From DASRSE01 sp035656655 (GTDB lineage: Bacteria; Planctomycetota; Planctomycetia; Pirellulales; DASRSE01), in contig DASRSE010000227.1 in NCBI GenBank assembly GCA_035656655.1, positions 1-6,529 of the forward strand: DNA of 6,529 bases. The letters are read 5' to 3'. Under the pieces are notes generated by a model. That model was not told the DNA's origin. It worked only from the letters and a program-made list of their open reading frames with translations, and searched no databases. Below are positions 1-6,185 of the stretch, in pieces; the stretch's first letter is position 1; each line of letters begins with the position of its first letter. The translations under genes were made by a program, and so were the position numbers.

Positions 1-543
1 GGGGTGCTGCTGTTGCTGATCGTGAACTTTTTCCGCGATCCGCCGCGGCGTCTGAACCGAGGCGCTGGCCAATATCTTTCGCCCGCCGATGGCAAGATCG
101 TCGAAATCACCCGGCTGGAATACGACGAGTTCATCGGCGGACCGGCGGTCCGGATCGGAATGTTTCTCACCATTTTGAACGTCCATGTAAATCGCATGCC
201 CAGCGCGAGCCGCGTGCTGAGCCTGAAGTATAATCCGGGCCGTTTTCTGAGCGCGACCAAACCGGAGAGCGCGCTGGTCAACGAATGCATGTGGATCGGC
301 TGCGAAGAGACCGCCCCTGGACAGCGCCGCTACGCCATGCGCCAAATCTCGGGTGGGTTGGCGCGGCGGATTGTCTGCGATGTCCGCGGTGGCGAAGCGT
401 TTGAACAAGGCCAAAAATTCGGGATGATCAAGCTCGGCTCGCGGGCCGAGGTGATTGTGCCGGACGAAGCCGGCTTGGAGCTCGTGGTCCCGCTGGGCAA
501 ATGGGTTAAAGCGGGGCGCGACGTGCTGTGCCGGTTTCGGTAA
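1..543 (+). CDS. psd: Phosphatidylserine decarboxylase, 5'-truncated by the window edge
   Basis: This enzyme decarboxylates phosphatidylserine to phosphatidylethanolamine at the cytoplasmic membrane, using a pyruvoyl group made by self-cleavage. The frame is open from base 1, so the N-terminus lies outside the window; I infer a few tens of residues are missing, because short-form enzymes are usually a little over 200 residues. The visible part opens with the end of a hydrophobic segment followed by FFRDPPR. It has SPADGKI (Asp codon 88-90), NVHVNRMPS (His codon 184-186) and KLGSRAEV (Ser codon 439-441). These match the family's Asp/His/Ser catalytic set. Cleavage between Gly and Ser would leave a 34-residue pyruvoyl alpha chain. 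The LGSR rather than LGST motif and the small size fit the short Psd subfamily. pssA, which supplies the substrate, follows after 48 bases. The GTG at 4 is an internal valine codon, not a likely start. Confidence 0.95.
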   Translation, partial: GVLLLLIVNFFRDPPRRLNRGAGQYLSPADGKIVEITRLEYDEFIGGPAVRIGMFLTILNVHVNRMPSASRVLSLKYNPGRFLSATKPESALVNECMWIGCEETAPGQRRYAMRQISGGLARRIVCDVRGGEAFEQGQKFGMIKLGSRAEVIVPDEAGLELVVPLGKWVKAGRDVLCRFR

Positions 544-567
544 GCGTTCGGAGGAATCACACCACGA

Positions 568-583
568 ATTCCGCTTGCGGAAT
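568..583. repeat. Short inverted repeat between psd and pssA
   Basis: A 6-bp perfect stem (ATTCCG, 568-573, against CGGAAT, 578-583) closes a CTTG loop 25 bases after the psd stop and just upstream of the pssA start. No T-run follows, so it is not a standard intrinsic terminator. It could be a small mRNA structure or a fragment of a dispersed palindromic repeat. The 12-mer CACCACGAATTC that begins at 560 occurs again at 831-842 inside pssA. Confidence 0.4.
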
Positions 584-591
584 GAGGTTGT

Positions 592-1617
592 ATGGCTGAA
601 GAAGCTCGCCCGGGCGATTTGCCCGATTCGCCCGCTGCAGAAAGGCTGCTTCGCCGCAAGCGCAAGCGATTGAAGTTTCTATCGATGCGGCGGATTCGAA
701 CCGTGGCGATTCTGCCGACGCTGTTCACGCTTGGCAACGTGGTCTGCGGCTTCTTCGCGATTGTCGTGGCGGCGCGGATTGTCAAGCCGACCGCCGAATA
801 CGACGTTTCGACCCCTGCGGCCAATTCCGCCACCACGAATTCTCTCGTGGCGAATCCCGCTGCGGGCGATTCTGCCGCGGTTGCGAATACGAGCGATGCG
901 AGATTGGCGGAAGCCCGCGCGAGCGACCTGAACAACGTGATGCTCAGCGCTTGGCTGATTTTTTTGGCGATGATCTTCGACGCGCTCGATGGACATGTCG
1001 CGCGGTTGGCGCGCACGACCAGCGATTTTGGCGCGCAGCTTGATAGTTTGTGCGACGCGGTGACGTTCGGGGTCGCGCCGGGCTTTCTGATGGTGAAAAT
1101 GTGCCCGCAGTTCACGTATCTGCATGCGCATACGCCGTGGATCATCGCCGCCACGTATACGGTTTGCGCGGTGCTGCGGCTGGCGCGGTTTAATGTCGAA
1201 TCGAACGAAGACGACGACCACTTGAAGTTCAAAGGGCTGCCGAGTCCGGCTGCCGCCGGTTCGATCGCCGGATTTGCGATCTTCTTTTATACGCTCCGCG
1301 ACGACCAGAACGCCTTCTCGGTCGGCTTTCGCGCCGGCTTGGACGTGACGCTGCAACACGCCTTGCCGTGGTTCACGCTCGCGGTCGCGGCGCTGATGGT
1401 CTCGCAGATTCCATATCCGCACCTGATCAACCAGTTATTCAGCGGGCGGCGGAGCTTTTCGCACCTGGTCGGCGTTGTCTTTTCGCTCGTCGCGATCATG
1501 GTCGTCCGCGGTTATGCCGTGCCGATTGTGTGTATGATTTTCGTGCTGGGCCCTCCGGCACGCTTTTTTTGGGAAAAGTGGTATCAGCACAAAGAAGGAC
1601 AAGAGCCGCTTTTCTGA
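592..1617 (+). CDS. pssA: CDP-diacylglycerol-serine O-phosphatidyltransferase
   Basis: This integral membrane enzyme transfers phosphatidyl from CDP-diacylglycerol to L-serine, making phosphatidylserine for Psd. The 341-residue product has the complete CDP-alcohol phosphatidyltransferase signature: D130, D133-G134, A137-R138, G147, D151 and D155. It is followed by VTFGVAPG and later GLPSPAAAG (215-223), both typical of PssA. Hydrophobic segments fall near 37-61, 115-130, 181-198, 217-233, 255-272 and 290-320. A basic N-terminus (RRKRKRLK, 21-28) precedes the first helix, consistent with a cytoplasmic start. ATG 592 is chosen because GAGG at 584-587 lies just upstream. An unusual feature is about 49 residues rich in Ala, Asn, Ser and Thr (65-113) between the first helix and the helix that leads into the catalytic motif, where I would expect a short loop. 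Co-transcription with psd is inferred from the 48-base gap. Confidence 0.95.
   Translation: MAEEARPGDLPDSPAAERLLRRKRKRLKFLSMRRIRTVAILPTLFTLGNVVCGFFAIVVAARIVKPTAEYDVSTPAANSATTNSLVANPAAGDSAAVANTSDARLAEARASDLNNVMLSAWLIFLAMIFDALDGHVARLARTTSDFGAQLDSLCDAVTFGVAPGFLMVKMCPQFTYLHAHTPWIIAATYTVCAVLRLARFNVESNEDDDHLKFKGLPSPAAAGSIAGFAIFFYTLRDDQNAFSVGFRAGLDVTLQHALPWFTLAVAALMVSQIPYPHLINQLFSGRRSFSHLVGVVFSLVAIMVVRGYAVPIVCMIFVLGPPARFFWEKWYQHKEGQEPLF
784..930 (+). other. Low-complexity insertion within pssA, rich in small inverted repeats
   Basis: This stretch encodes PssA residues 65-113, dominated by Ala, Asn, Ser, Thr and Asp with no hydrophobic segment. The DNA carries a 6-bp hairpin (CCACGA 833-838 with TCGTGG 845-850) and a second one, CCCGCTGCGGG. 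The hexamers GCGAAT and GCGATT recur. It shares the 12-mer CACCACGAATTC (831-842) with the psd-pssA intergenic region at 560-571. I infer that an in-frame repeat-like element may have expanded this loop; a fast-evolving linker is the alternative. With two helices flanking it, the loop should lie on the outer face of the membrane if the N-terminus is cytoplasmic. Confidence 0.45.
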
Positions 1618-1723
1618 CGCTTGAGCGCCGCGGAATTCGCCCGGTTACGCCCAGCGGCGCGGCTGCGGCGCACGCCATGTGGCGAAGCGCCGCGGTCAAA
1701 AACGCAATTGGGAATGACTTTGC

Positions 1724-2236
1724 ATGCTGGTCCGTGGCAAAATCGTGTTCTTGGTGATGGCCTTGCTGATCGTCGGCGCGGCGGGGTTTTCGATCTGGTA
1801 CAACCATCATCAGTCGGCCCAATCGATCGCGTTTTGGGGCGACGAGGCCGTGAAAACGATCCTCCAGGCCGAACACGTGATCATTGCGCGCTGCGCGCCA
1901 GCCGCCGCCGAAGCGCCGGCCGCCGAACGGATTACGCTCGCAGGCCAAACGTTTCAATTGATCCGGCGCAAAGACATGGCGCAAAACCACGATTTGAAAG
2001 CGATCTGGCTTGAAGACGGCGCTTTCGATTGGCAAACAGTGCGGCATCCGCCGACCGAACTCGCGGCGCAGAGCTTGCTGGCGATTGAATTTCAGCATGG
2101 CGACCGCGTGGCGCGGTACGCGATCGATTTGCCTAGCGGGTGGGTGTTTGACCCGGCGCAGAATCGGGCGGCGCTGCTGATTCCGCTACGGCGCGAGGAA
2201 TTCCAAAAGTTTGCGGCCGACGAATTTCCACCGTAA
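1724..2236 (+). CDS. Hypothetical protein with an N-terminal membrane anchor
   Basis: I do not recognise a named domain in this 170-residue product. Residues 7-24 form one hydrophobic segment after a short basic start (MLVRGK), so it is probably a type II anchored or exported protein with the rest outside the cytoplasm. The remainder is soluble-looking: SIAFWGDEAV (34-43), an Ala/Pro-rich stretch (58-68), WLEDGAFDW (95-103), then LLAIEFQHGDRVARYAIDLP. This looks like a compact alpha/beta fold. The FWG-E-A pattern followed later by a LEDG/S-FDW motif reminds me of small lineage-specific planctomycete proteins, but this is recollection, not a search result. ATG 1724 is the first start in frame before the hydrophobic segment; the ribosome binding site is weak (GGGAATGA, 1710-1717). 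It lies 106 bases after pssA, so operon membership is uncertain. Confidence 0.75.
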   Translation: MLVRGKIVFLVMALLIVGAAGFSIWYNHHQSAQSIAFWGDEAVKTILQAEHVIIARCAPAAAEAPAAERITLAGQTFQLIRRKDMAQNHDLKAIWLEDGAFDWQTVRHPPTELAAQSLLAIEFQHGDRVARYAIDLPSGWVFDPAQNRAALLIPLRREEFQKFAADEFPP

Positions 2237-2280
2237 ACTATTCGGCGAAACCCAATTGGGCTACGTTTGCAAACTCCGTT

Positions 2281-2287
2281 GAGGTGG
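2281..2287 (+). promoter_or_regulatory. Ribosome binding site for the Asp-box propeller gene
   Basis: GAGGTGG lies 3 bases before ATG 2291 and resembles a Shine-Dalgarno sequence, although the spacing is short. It favours ATG 2291 over the in-frame TTG at 2267, which has no such motif. The protein from 2291 begins directly with the first predicted beta strand, SSVRVLVGTRKG. Confidence 0.55.
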
Positions 2288-2290
2288 GCT

Positions 2291-3406
2291 ATGAGTTCGG
2301 TTCGTGTTTTAGTCGGAACGCGCAAAGGAGCGTTTGTCCTGACGGCGGACGGGCGCCGTGATCGCTGGGAGATCAGCGGTCCGCATTTTGGCGGCTGGGA
2401 ACTCTATCATCTCAAAGGCTCGCCGGTTGACCCCAACCGGATCTATGCGTCGCAATCGAGCGGCTGGTTTGGACAAATCATCCAGCGCTCGGACGATGGC
2501 GGCAAAACGTGGAACCCGGTCGGCAATCAATTCGCGTATGCCGGCACGCCCGGCACGCACCTGTGGTACGACGGCACGCCGCATCCTTGGGAGTTCAAGC
2601 GGGTTTGGCATCTCGAACCATCGCTGCACGATCCCGACACGGTCTACGCCGGAGTCGAGGACGCCGCGCTGTTTCGCTCGACCGACGGCGGCCAATCGTG
2701 GCAAGAGTTGCCCGGACTGCGCGAAAACGGCACCGGCCCGCGCTGGCAGCCGGGCGCCGGCGGGATGTGTTTGCATACGATTTTGCTCGATCCGATGCAT
2801 GCCGGACGGATCTACATCGCGATCTCCGCGGCCGGCGCCTTTCGCTCCGACGATGGCGGCCAGACTTGGCGGCCGATCAATCGAGGGCTTTACTCGAAAT
2901 ACATTCCCGATCCGAATGCCGAAGTTGGCCATTGCGTCCATCGCATCGCCTTGCATCGCGATCGGCCCGACGTGCTCTACATGCAAAAGCACTGGGACGT
3001 CATGCGGAGCAACAACGGGGGCGAGCAGTGGGAAAAAATCAGCGGCAACTTGCCGACCGATTTCGGCTTCGTTATCGATGTTCATGCGCACGAGCCCGAA
3101 ACGATCTACGTCGTGCCGATCAAAAGCGACTCCGAGCATTATCCGCTGGACGGCAAGTTGCAGGTATTTCGCAGCCGCTCGGGCGGAAACGATTGGGAGC
3201 CTCTTACCGCCGGACTGCCGCAGAGCAATTGCTACGTCAATGTCCTCCGCGACGCGATGGCGGTCGACGCGCTCGATTCGTGCGGCATCTACTTCGGCAC
3301 GACCGGCGGTCAAGTCTATTGCTCGGCCGATTCGGGCGACTCTTGGAACGCGATCGTGCGCGATCTGCCGGCGGTGGTCTCGGTCGAGGTTCAAACGCTG
3401 CCATGA
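2291..3406 (+). CDS. Six-Asp-box (BNR/sialidase-like) beta-propeller protein, probably cytoplasmic
   Basis: The 371-residue product is a repeat protein of the BNR/VPS10/YVTN type often labelled exo-alpha-sialidase or glycosyl hydrolase. Six Asp-box motifs (S-x-D-x-G-x-x-W) are visible at residues 67-74 (SDDGGKTW), 130-137 (STDGGQSW), 186-193 (SDDGGQTW), 240-247 (SNNGGEQW), 295-302 (SRSGGNDW) and 345-352 (SADSGDSW). The later ones are degenerate. This count and spacing suggest a six- or seven-bladed propeller. Asp boxes are structural turns and do not show sialidase activity; I see no convincing FRIP-type arginine motif. There is no signal peptide, since the chain starts with the strand SSVRVLVGTRKGAF, so it is probably cytoplasmic, unlike secreted sialidases. 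Its stop codon overlaps the start of the MoaD/ThiS-like gene by 4 bases, which implies translational coupling. It may be a scaffold or a hydrolase of unknown substrate. Confidence 0.88.
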   Translation: MSSVRVLVGTRKGAFVLTADGRRDRWEISGPHFGGWELYHLKGSPVDPNRIYASQSSGWFGQIIQRSDDGGKTWNPVGNQFAYAGTPGTHLWYDGTPHPWEFKRVWHLEPSLHDPDTVYAGVEDAALFRSTDGGQSWQELPGLRENGTGPRWQPGAGGMCLHTILLDPMHAGRIYIAISAAGAFRSDDGGQTWRPINRGLYSKYIPDPNAEVGHCVHRIALHRDRPDVLYMQKHWDVMRSNNGGEQWEKISGNLPTDFGFVIDVHAHEPETIYVVPIKSDSEHYPLDGKLQVFRSRSGGNDWEPLTAGLPQSNCYVNVLRDAMAVDALDSCGIYFGTTGGQVYCSADSGDSWNAIVRDLPAVVSVEVQTLP

Positions 3407-3702
3407 TCCGCGTCGAATTGCCTTATCATCTGCGGTTGCTCGCTCGGATTGACGGCGGCGAACTCGAGTTATGCGTCGCGGCGCCCCCCACGCTGAGCGC
3501 GGTGCTCACGGCGCTCGAGGCTCGCTTTCCGATGTTGCGCGGGACGATTCGCGATCAGACGACCGGCGCGCGGCGTCCATTTCTGCGCTTCTTTGCTTGC
3601 GAGCACGATATTTCGCAGCAGAGTCCGGATGATCCGCTGCCCGCCGCGGTCGCCGCCGGTCGCGAGCCCTTGCTCATTGTCGGCGCCCTTGCCGGCGGCT
3701 GA
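3403..3702 (+). CDS. MoaD/ThiS-family ubiquitin-fold protein with C-terminal Gly-Gly
   Basis: This 99-residue protein fits the small beta-grasp sulfur carriers. It has a first strand IRVELPYHLRLL (2-13), a second strand ELELCV (20-25), a helix LSAVLTALEARFP (31-43), LRFFACEHDIS (61-71) in the position of the usual internal strand, and a final strand LLIVGALAGG ending exactly in Gly-Gly (98-99). In MoaD and ThiS the terminal glycine is adenylated by a MoeB/ThiF-type E1 and then thiocarboxylated; in related systems it is conjugated to proteins. The ATG overlaps the propeller stop (ATGA), so the two are almost certainly co-expressed. No molybdopterin or thiamine gene is nearby, so I do not call it moaD or thiS. 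From memory, MoaD/ThiS-like genes sit beside BNR-propeller genes in other bacteria, which would make this a conserved pair. The stop is followed by 226 bases without a gene. Confidence 0.85.
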   Translation: MIRVELPYHLRLLARIDGGELELCVAAPPTLSAVLTALEARFPMLRGTIRDQTTGARRPFLRFFACEHDISQQSPDDPLPAAVAAGREPLLIVGALAGG

Positions 3703-3795
3703 GGCGGCCGCGACGGCGCTTGAAAGAGCCACCAGCCGCGGTCCGTATGGCAGCTCACGTCCGCCAGGTCCCAGGCCGTCCGCCGGCGTTCCCGC

Positions 3796-3845
3796 ATTTT
3801 TTAGACTCGCATAGTATTTCTTGCCCGAATTCGCCATAATACGGC
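3796..3845 (+). promoter_or_regulatory. AT-rich candidate promoter region upstream of the TPR gene
   Basis: The 226-base gap between the MoaD/ThiS-like gene and the TPR gene is GC-rich except for this stretch, which has a T6 run, TAGTAT (3812-3817) and CATAAT (3835-3840, five of six matches to a -10 box). I see no good -35 box at standard spacing, so the call rests on base composition and position. The rest of the gap has no hairpin followed by a T-run; CGTCCGCC occurs twice (3758-3765 and 3777-3784). Confidence 0.2.
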
Positions 3846-3916
3846 ATCAAATCGCGACGGACGGATTCGCAATGGGCCGCGGTCGCAGGTCCCGAGCAGG
3901 GTGGTTTCGCATATCC

Positions 3917-3921
3917 AGGGA
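3917..3921 (+). promoter_or_regulatory. Ribosome binding site that fixes the TPR gene start
   Basis: AGGGA, extended by GAG, ends 5 to 7 bases before ATG 3929. Starting there gives a normal signal peptide at the very N-terminus. The open frame extends further upstream, but the extra residues would bury the signal peptide. Confidence 0.6.
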
Positions 3922-3928
3922 GAGATTC

Positions 3929-5653
3929 ATGACACGGTTTTTCGGCAATCGCGCACGACCGGCCTGTTGGGCCGTAGTGTCGCTTGGCATGTTCTTTTTG
4001 GCGGGCGTTCGCGCGGAAGCGGCCGAAAATGAAGGTCAGGCCGATCTGGACCACGCGACGGAAGTCAAACTCGGCGCTGAGTCGCTCGACGATTTGAACC
4101 TGGTGATCAATCTGTCGCAAAGCGCGATCAATCGCGGGCTCGATGCCACCAATACGGATTTCGCCAAGAAGCTCTTAGCGAGCACGCTGATCCAACGCGC
4201 GACGGCGCTGTGCAAACCGATTTTCGACCAGAACCCGCCCGATGTGCGCTGGAACCGGCTGCGCCAAGCCGCATTGATCGACTTGGAACGAGCGAACAAA
4301 AACGACAGCAGTTCGCCCGAGGCCTATTACCTCATTTCGCGGCTGAATTCCTTACCCGGCGGAAACCGCAAGCAGGCGCTCGAAGCCGCCGGCGAAGCGA
4401 TCAAGCTGGCGGGGAGCGACGATCGGGTGCGGGCGAAATCGCTTGTGCTGCGCGCCAACTTGACCGACGACAAAGACAAACAGTTGGCCGATTACAACGA
4501 AGCCTTAAAGCTCGAACCGAACGAGGCCGAGTCGCTCCGAGCGCGCGGCGTGTATTATCTGTTGCAAGACAAGCCGGAACTGGCGCTGAAAGATCTAGAA
4601 GCCGCGGTCAAGGCCGACCCGAAGCAAGTCGATTCGTTCGAGGCCGAAGGTTTGGTTCTGACGATCTTGAAAAAATATGACGAGGCGATTGCCGCGTTTG
4701 ACAAAGTCATCGAGTTGGCGCCGGAGGCGTCGGTCGCCTATCTGCATCGGGCACGGGCTCGATTCGCCAAGGGCGATGCGAAAAAAGCCCTCGAAGACTT
4801 GAATAAAGCCGCGGAAATGGATTCCGACAATGCGGGCGTGTTGTTGCTCCGCGCCCGCGTGCATCAGCAGTTGGGCGATGTCAAAGAGGCCCAAGCGGAC
4901 ATCGAAGACGCCTTGAAGGATCATCCCGGCGCCAGCCAAGCGGTCGGCTTGCAAGCGATTTTGGCGGCCGGCAATGGCGATTTTCAGCAGGCGATCAACG
5001 ACGTTCAAGAACTCCGCAAGATCGCTCCGGACAATGTGCAATTAACGTTGCAGTTGGCGTCGGTCTACACCTTAGCGAAACAATTTCGCCACGCAATCGA
5101 AACCTACAATGATGTGCTCACTGCTGACAACAAGAACTTTGCCGGCTATCGCGGCCGCGGCGACGCGTATCTCAGCATTGGCAAGCAAGCCGAAGCCCTC
5201 TCGAACTACGAAGAAGCGTTGAAGCTCGAGCCCGAAGACACGGGAATCTTGAACAATCTCGCCTGGGTTCTGTGCACCTCGCCCGACGACAAACTCCGCG
5301 ACGGCAAACGGGCGATCGAACTCGCTAAAAAGGCCTGCGATCTGACCGAAAACAAGCAAGCCCATATACTCAGCACGATGGCTGCCGCCTATGCCGAGAC
5401 CGGCGATTGGGAAAACGCGATCAAGTGGTCGAAGATGGCGGTGGAAGCCGGCGCCCCCGACGTGAAAGCGGAACTCGAAAAGGAACTGAAGAGCTACGAA
5501 GACAAGAAACCAACGCGCGAATTGCAAAATGAACCTGAGGACGGCAAGCCAGCCAAGACGGACGAAGCCAAGCCGGCCGAAACAAAGCCGGACGACAAAT
5601 CCGCGAAGCCCGACGACAAGCCCGCGAAGCCGGACGACAAGCCCGCCAAATGA
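3929..5653 (+). CDS. Exported tetratricopeptide-repeat protein with Lys/Asp/Pro-rich tail
   Basis: The 574-residue product begins with a classical signal peptide: basic start (MTRFFGNRAR), hydrophobic core (14-27), and a likely cleavage after Ala31 (AEA-AE). The mature protein is therefore probably periplasmic. After a helical region (about 37-128) come about eleven TPR units between 129 and 507, with consensus positions clear in ALKLEPNE (192-199), YDEAIAAFDKVIELAPE (250-266) and AEALSNYEEALKLEPED (421-437). The unit starting near 442 is longer, LAWVLCTSPDDKLRDGKRA and on, an expanded form I associate with planctomycetes. A hydrophilic tail (521-574) ends in three copies of KPDDKPA or near copies. 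TPR arrays mediate protein binding; the partner is unknown. ATG 3929 is supported by AGGGAG just upstream. The stop overlaps an ATG of the next open frame (ATGA, 5650-5653), so coupling to the downstream gene is possible. Confidence 0.9.
   Translation: MTRFFGNRARPACWAVVSLGMFFLAGVRAEAAENEGQADLDHATEVKLGAESLDDLNLVINLSQSAINRGLDATNTDFAKKLLASTLIQRATALCKPIFDQNPPDVRWNRLRQAALIDLERANKNDSSSPEAYYLISRLNSLPGGNRKQALEAAGEAIKLAGSDDRVRAKSLVLRANLTDDKDKQLADYNEALKLEPNEAESLRARGVYYLLQDKPELALKDLEAAVKADPKQVDSFEAEGLVLTILKKYDEAIAAFDKVIELAPEASVAYLHRARARFAKGDAKKALEDLNKAAEMDSDNAGVLLLRARVHQQLGDVKEAQADIEDALKDHPGASQAVGLQAILAAGNGDFQQAINDVQELRKIAPDNVQLTLQLASVYTLAKQFRHAIETYNDVLTADNKNFAGYRGRGDAYLSIGKQAEALSNYEEALKLEPEDTGILNNLAWVLCTSPDDKLRDGKRAIELAKKACDLTENKQAHILSTMAAAYAETGDWENAIKWSKMAVEAGAPDVKAELEKELKSYEDKKPTRELQNEPEDGKPAKTDEAKPAETKPDDKSAKPDDKPAKPDDKPAK
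5585..5647 (+). repeat. Three tandem 21-bp repeats encoding the TPR protein tail
   Basis: Three in-frame 21-bp units (5585-5605, 5606-5626, 5627-5647) encode KPDDKSA, KPDDKPA and KPDDKPA and differ at only a few bases. Less regular KPA/DEAKPAE units precede them. The array ends two codons short of completion at Lys and the stop codon. Copy number probably varies between relatives through slippage. Confidence 0.85.
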
Positions 5654-5656
5654 ACG

Positions 5657-5681
5657 CGGCGGCAAGGTCGTTTCGCCGCCG
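5657..5681 (+). other. GC-rich stem-loop just after the TPR stop codon
   Basis: A perfect 7-bp stem (CGGCGGC 5657-5663 with GCCGCCG 5675-5681) closes an 11-base loop, starting 3 bases after the stop. No T-run follows directly; the T-rich tract lies about 45 bases downstream (5728-5753). It may attenuate read-through or stabilise the mRNA end, but it is not a standard intrinsic terminator. Confidence 0.35.
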
Positions 5682-5757
5682 TGGGCGGTGGGTGAGCGAC
5701 TTGCTGATCTGGCTGGCGTTGCCCTCTGTTGTTGTTTTCTCTTTTTTGTGTTTGGAA

Positions 5758-6147
5758 ATGTCTGACCCCACCCAAGAGATTCTGGTCCTCAGCCGCCGCT
5801 TGTTGGACAGCATCGTGAGCGGCGATTGGAAGTCTTACGAAGCCCTGTGCGACCCGAGCATTACGTGTTACGAGCCTGAGTGCTTGGGCCATCTCGTCGA
5901 GGGGCTCGCATTTCATAAGTACTATTTTGACTTGCCAGGCGGCGGCAAATCACCGGTCAATACGACGATCTGCGCTCCGCACGTCCGCTTCTTGGGCCCC
6001 GATGCGGCGATCGTCTCCTATGTGCGGCTGACGCAAAAGCTGGGCGCCGACGGCGCGCCGGTTTCGGTGCGCGTGACCGAAACGCGCGTCTGGCAGCGTC
6101 TCGACGGCAACTGGCGGCACGTCCATTTTCATCGCTCGCCCGCCTGA
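5758..6147 (+). CDS. CaMKII-association-domain / SnoaL-like protein
   Basis: The 129-residue product matches the association domain of calcium/calmodulin-dependent kinase II as found free-standing in bacteria, a cone-shaped alpha+beta fold of the NTF2/SnoaL type that forms oligomers and has a deep pocket. Visible family marks are LLDSIVSGDWKSYEALCDPSI (helix pair), CYEPECLGHLVEGLAFHKYYF, then strands around HVRFLGPDAAIVSYVRLTQ, and the closing TETRVWQRLDGNWRHVHFHRS. There is no kinase or other catalytic domain, so the ligand and role are unknown. ATG 5758 gives a protein of the usual domain length, but it has no clear ribosome binding site. The same frame is open to ATG 5650, which overlaps the TPR stop (ATGA) and would add 36 residues: a basic segment and a hydrophobic stretch, LLIWLALPSVVVFSFLCL, able to act as a membrane anchor. 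I prefer 5758, with moderate certainty. Confidence 0.85.
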   Translation: MSDPTQEILVLSRRLLDSIVSGDWKSYEALCDPSITCYEPECLGHLVEGLAFHKYYFDLPGGGKSPVNTTICAPHVRFLGPDAAIVSYVRLTQKLGADGAPVSVRVTETRVWQRLDGNWRHVHFHRSPA

Positions 6148-6185
6148 TCCTGAACCGCAGCCGGCCGAAACGGGGGCGGATCGCA

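Noticed and set aside
330..1232. Long reverse-strand open frame (300 residues) across psd and pssA
   Set aside because: It overlaps two well-recognised genes and its translation has no domain or membrane logic; it is an antisense shadow of GC-rich coding DNA.
1618..1723. Repeat or regulatory element between pssA and the hypothetical gene
   Set aside because: AGCGCCGCGG occurs twice (1624-1633 and 1686-1695), but a 10-mer of this composition is unremarkable in such GC-rich DNA and no stem-loop with a T-run is present.
2267..2290. TTG start for the propeller gene
   Set aside because: It lacks a ribosome binding site and adds eight residues before the first strand, whereas ATG 2291 has GAGGTGG just upstream.
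2309..3394. Reverse-strand open frame (361 residues) opposite the propeller gene
   Set aside because: It mirrors the Asp-box gene, whose six motifs are unmistakable; the antisense product is rich in Arg and Ala with no recognisable motif.
2509..3402. Upstream extension of the MoaD/ThiS-like frame
   Set aside because: The open frame extends far upstream inside the propeller gene, but the added sequence is Arg-rich shadow translation. ATG 3403 gives a protein of normal family length with its first strand at the N-terminus.
2291..3406. Calling the propeller a true sialidase
   Set aside because: Asp boxes are structural and shared by many non-sialidase propellers. I see no convincing FRIP-type arginine motif and there is no signal peptide.
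3703..3928. Intrinsic terminator or small gene in the gap before the TPR gene
   Set aside because: The T6 run at 3798-3803 is not preceded by a convincing hairpin, and the short open frames on both strands show no motif or ribosome binding site.
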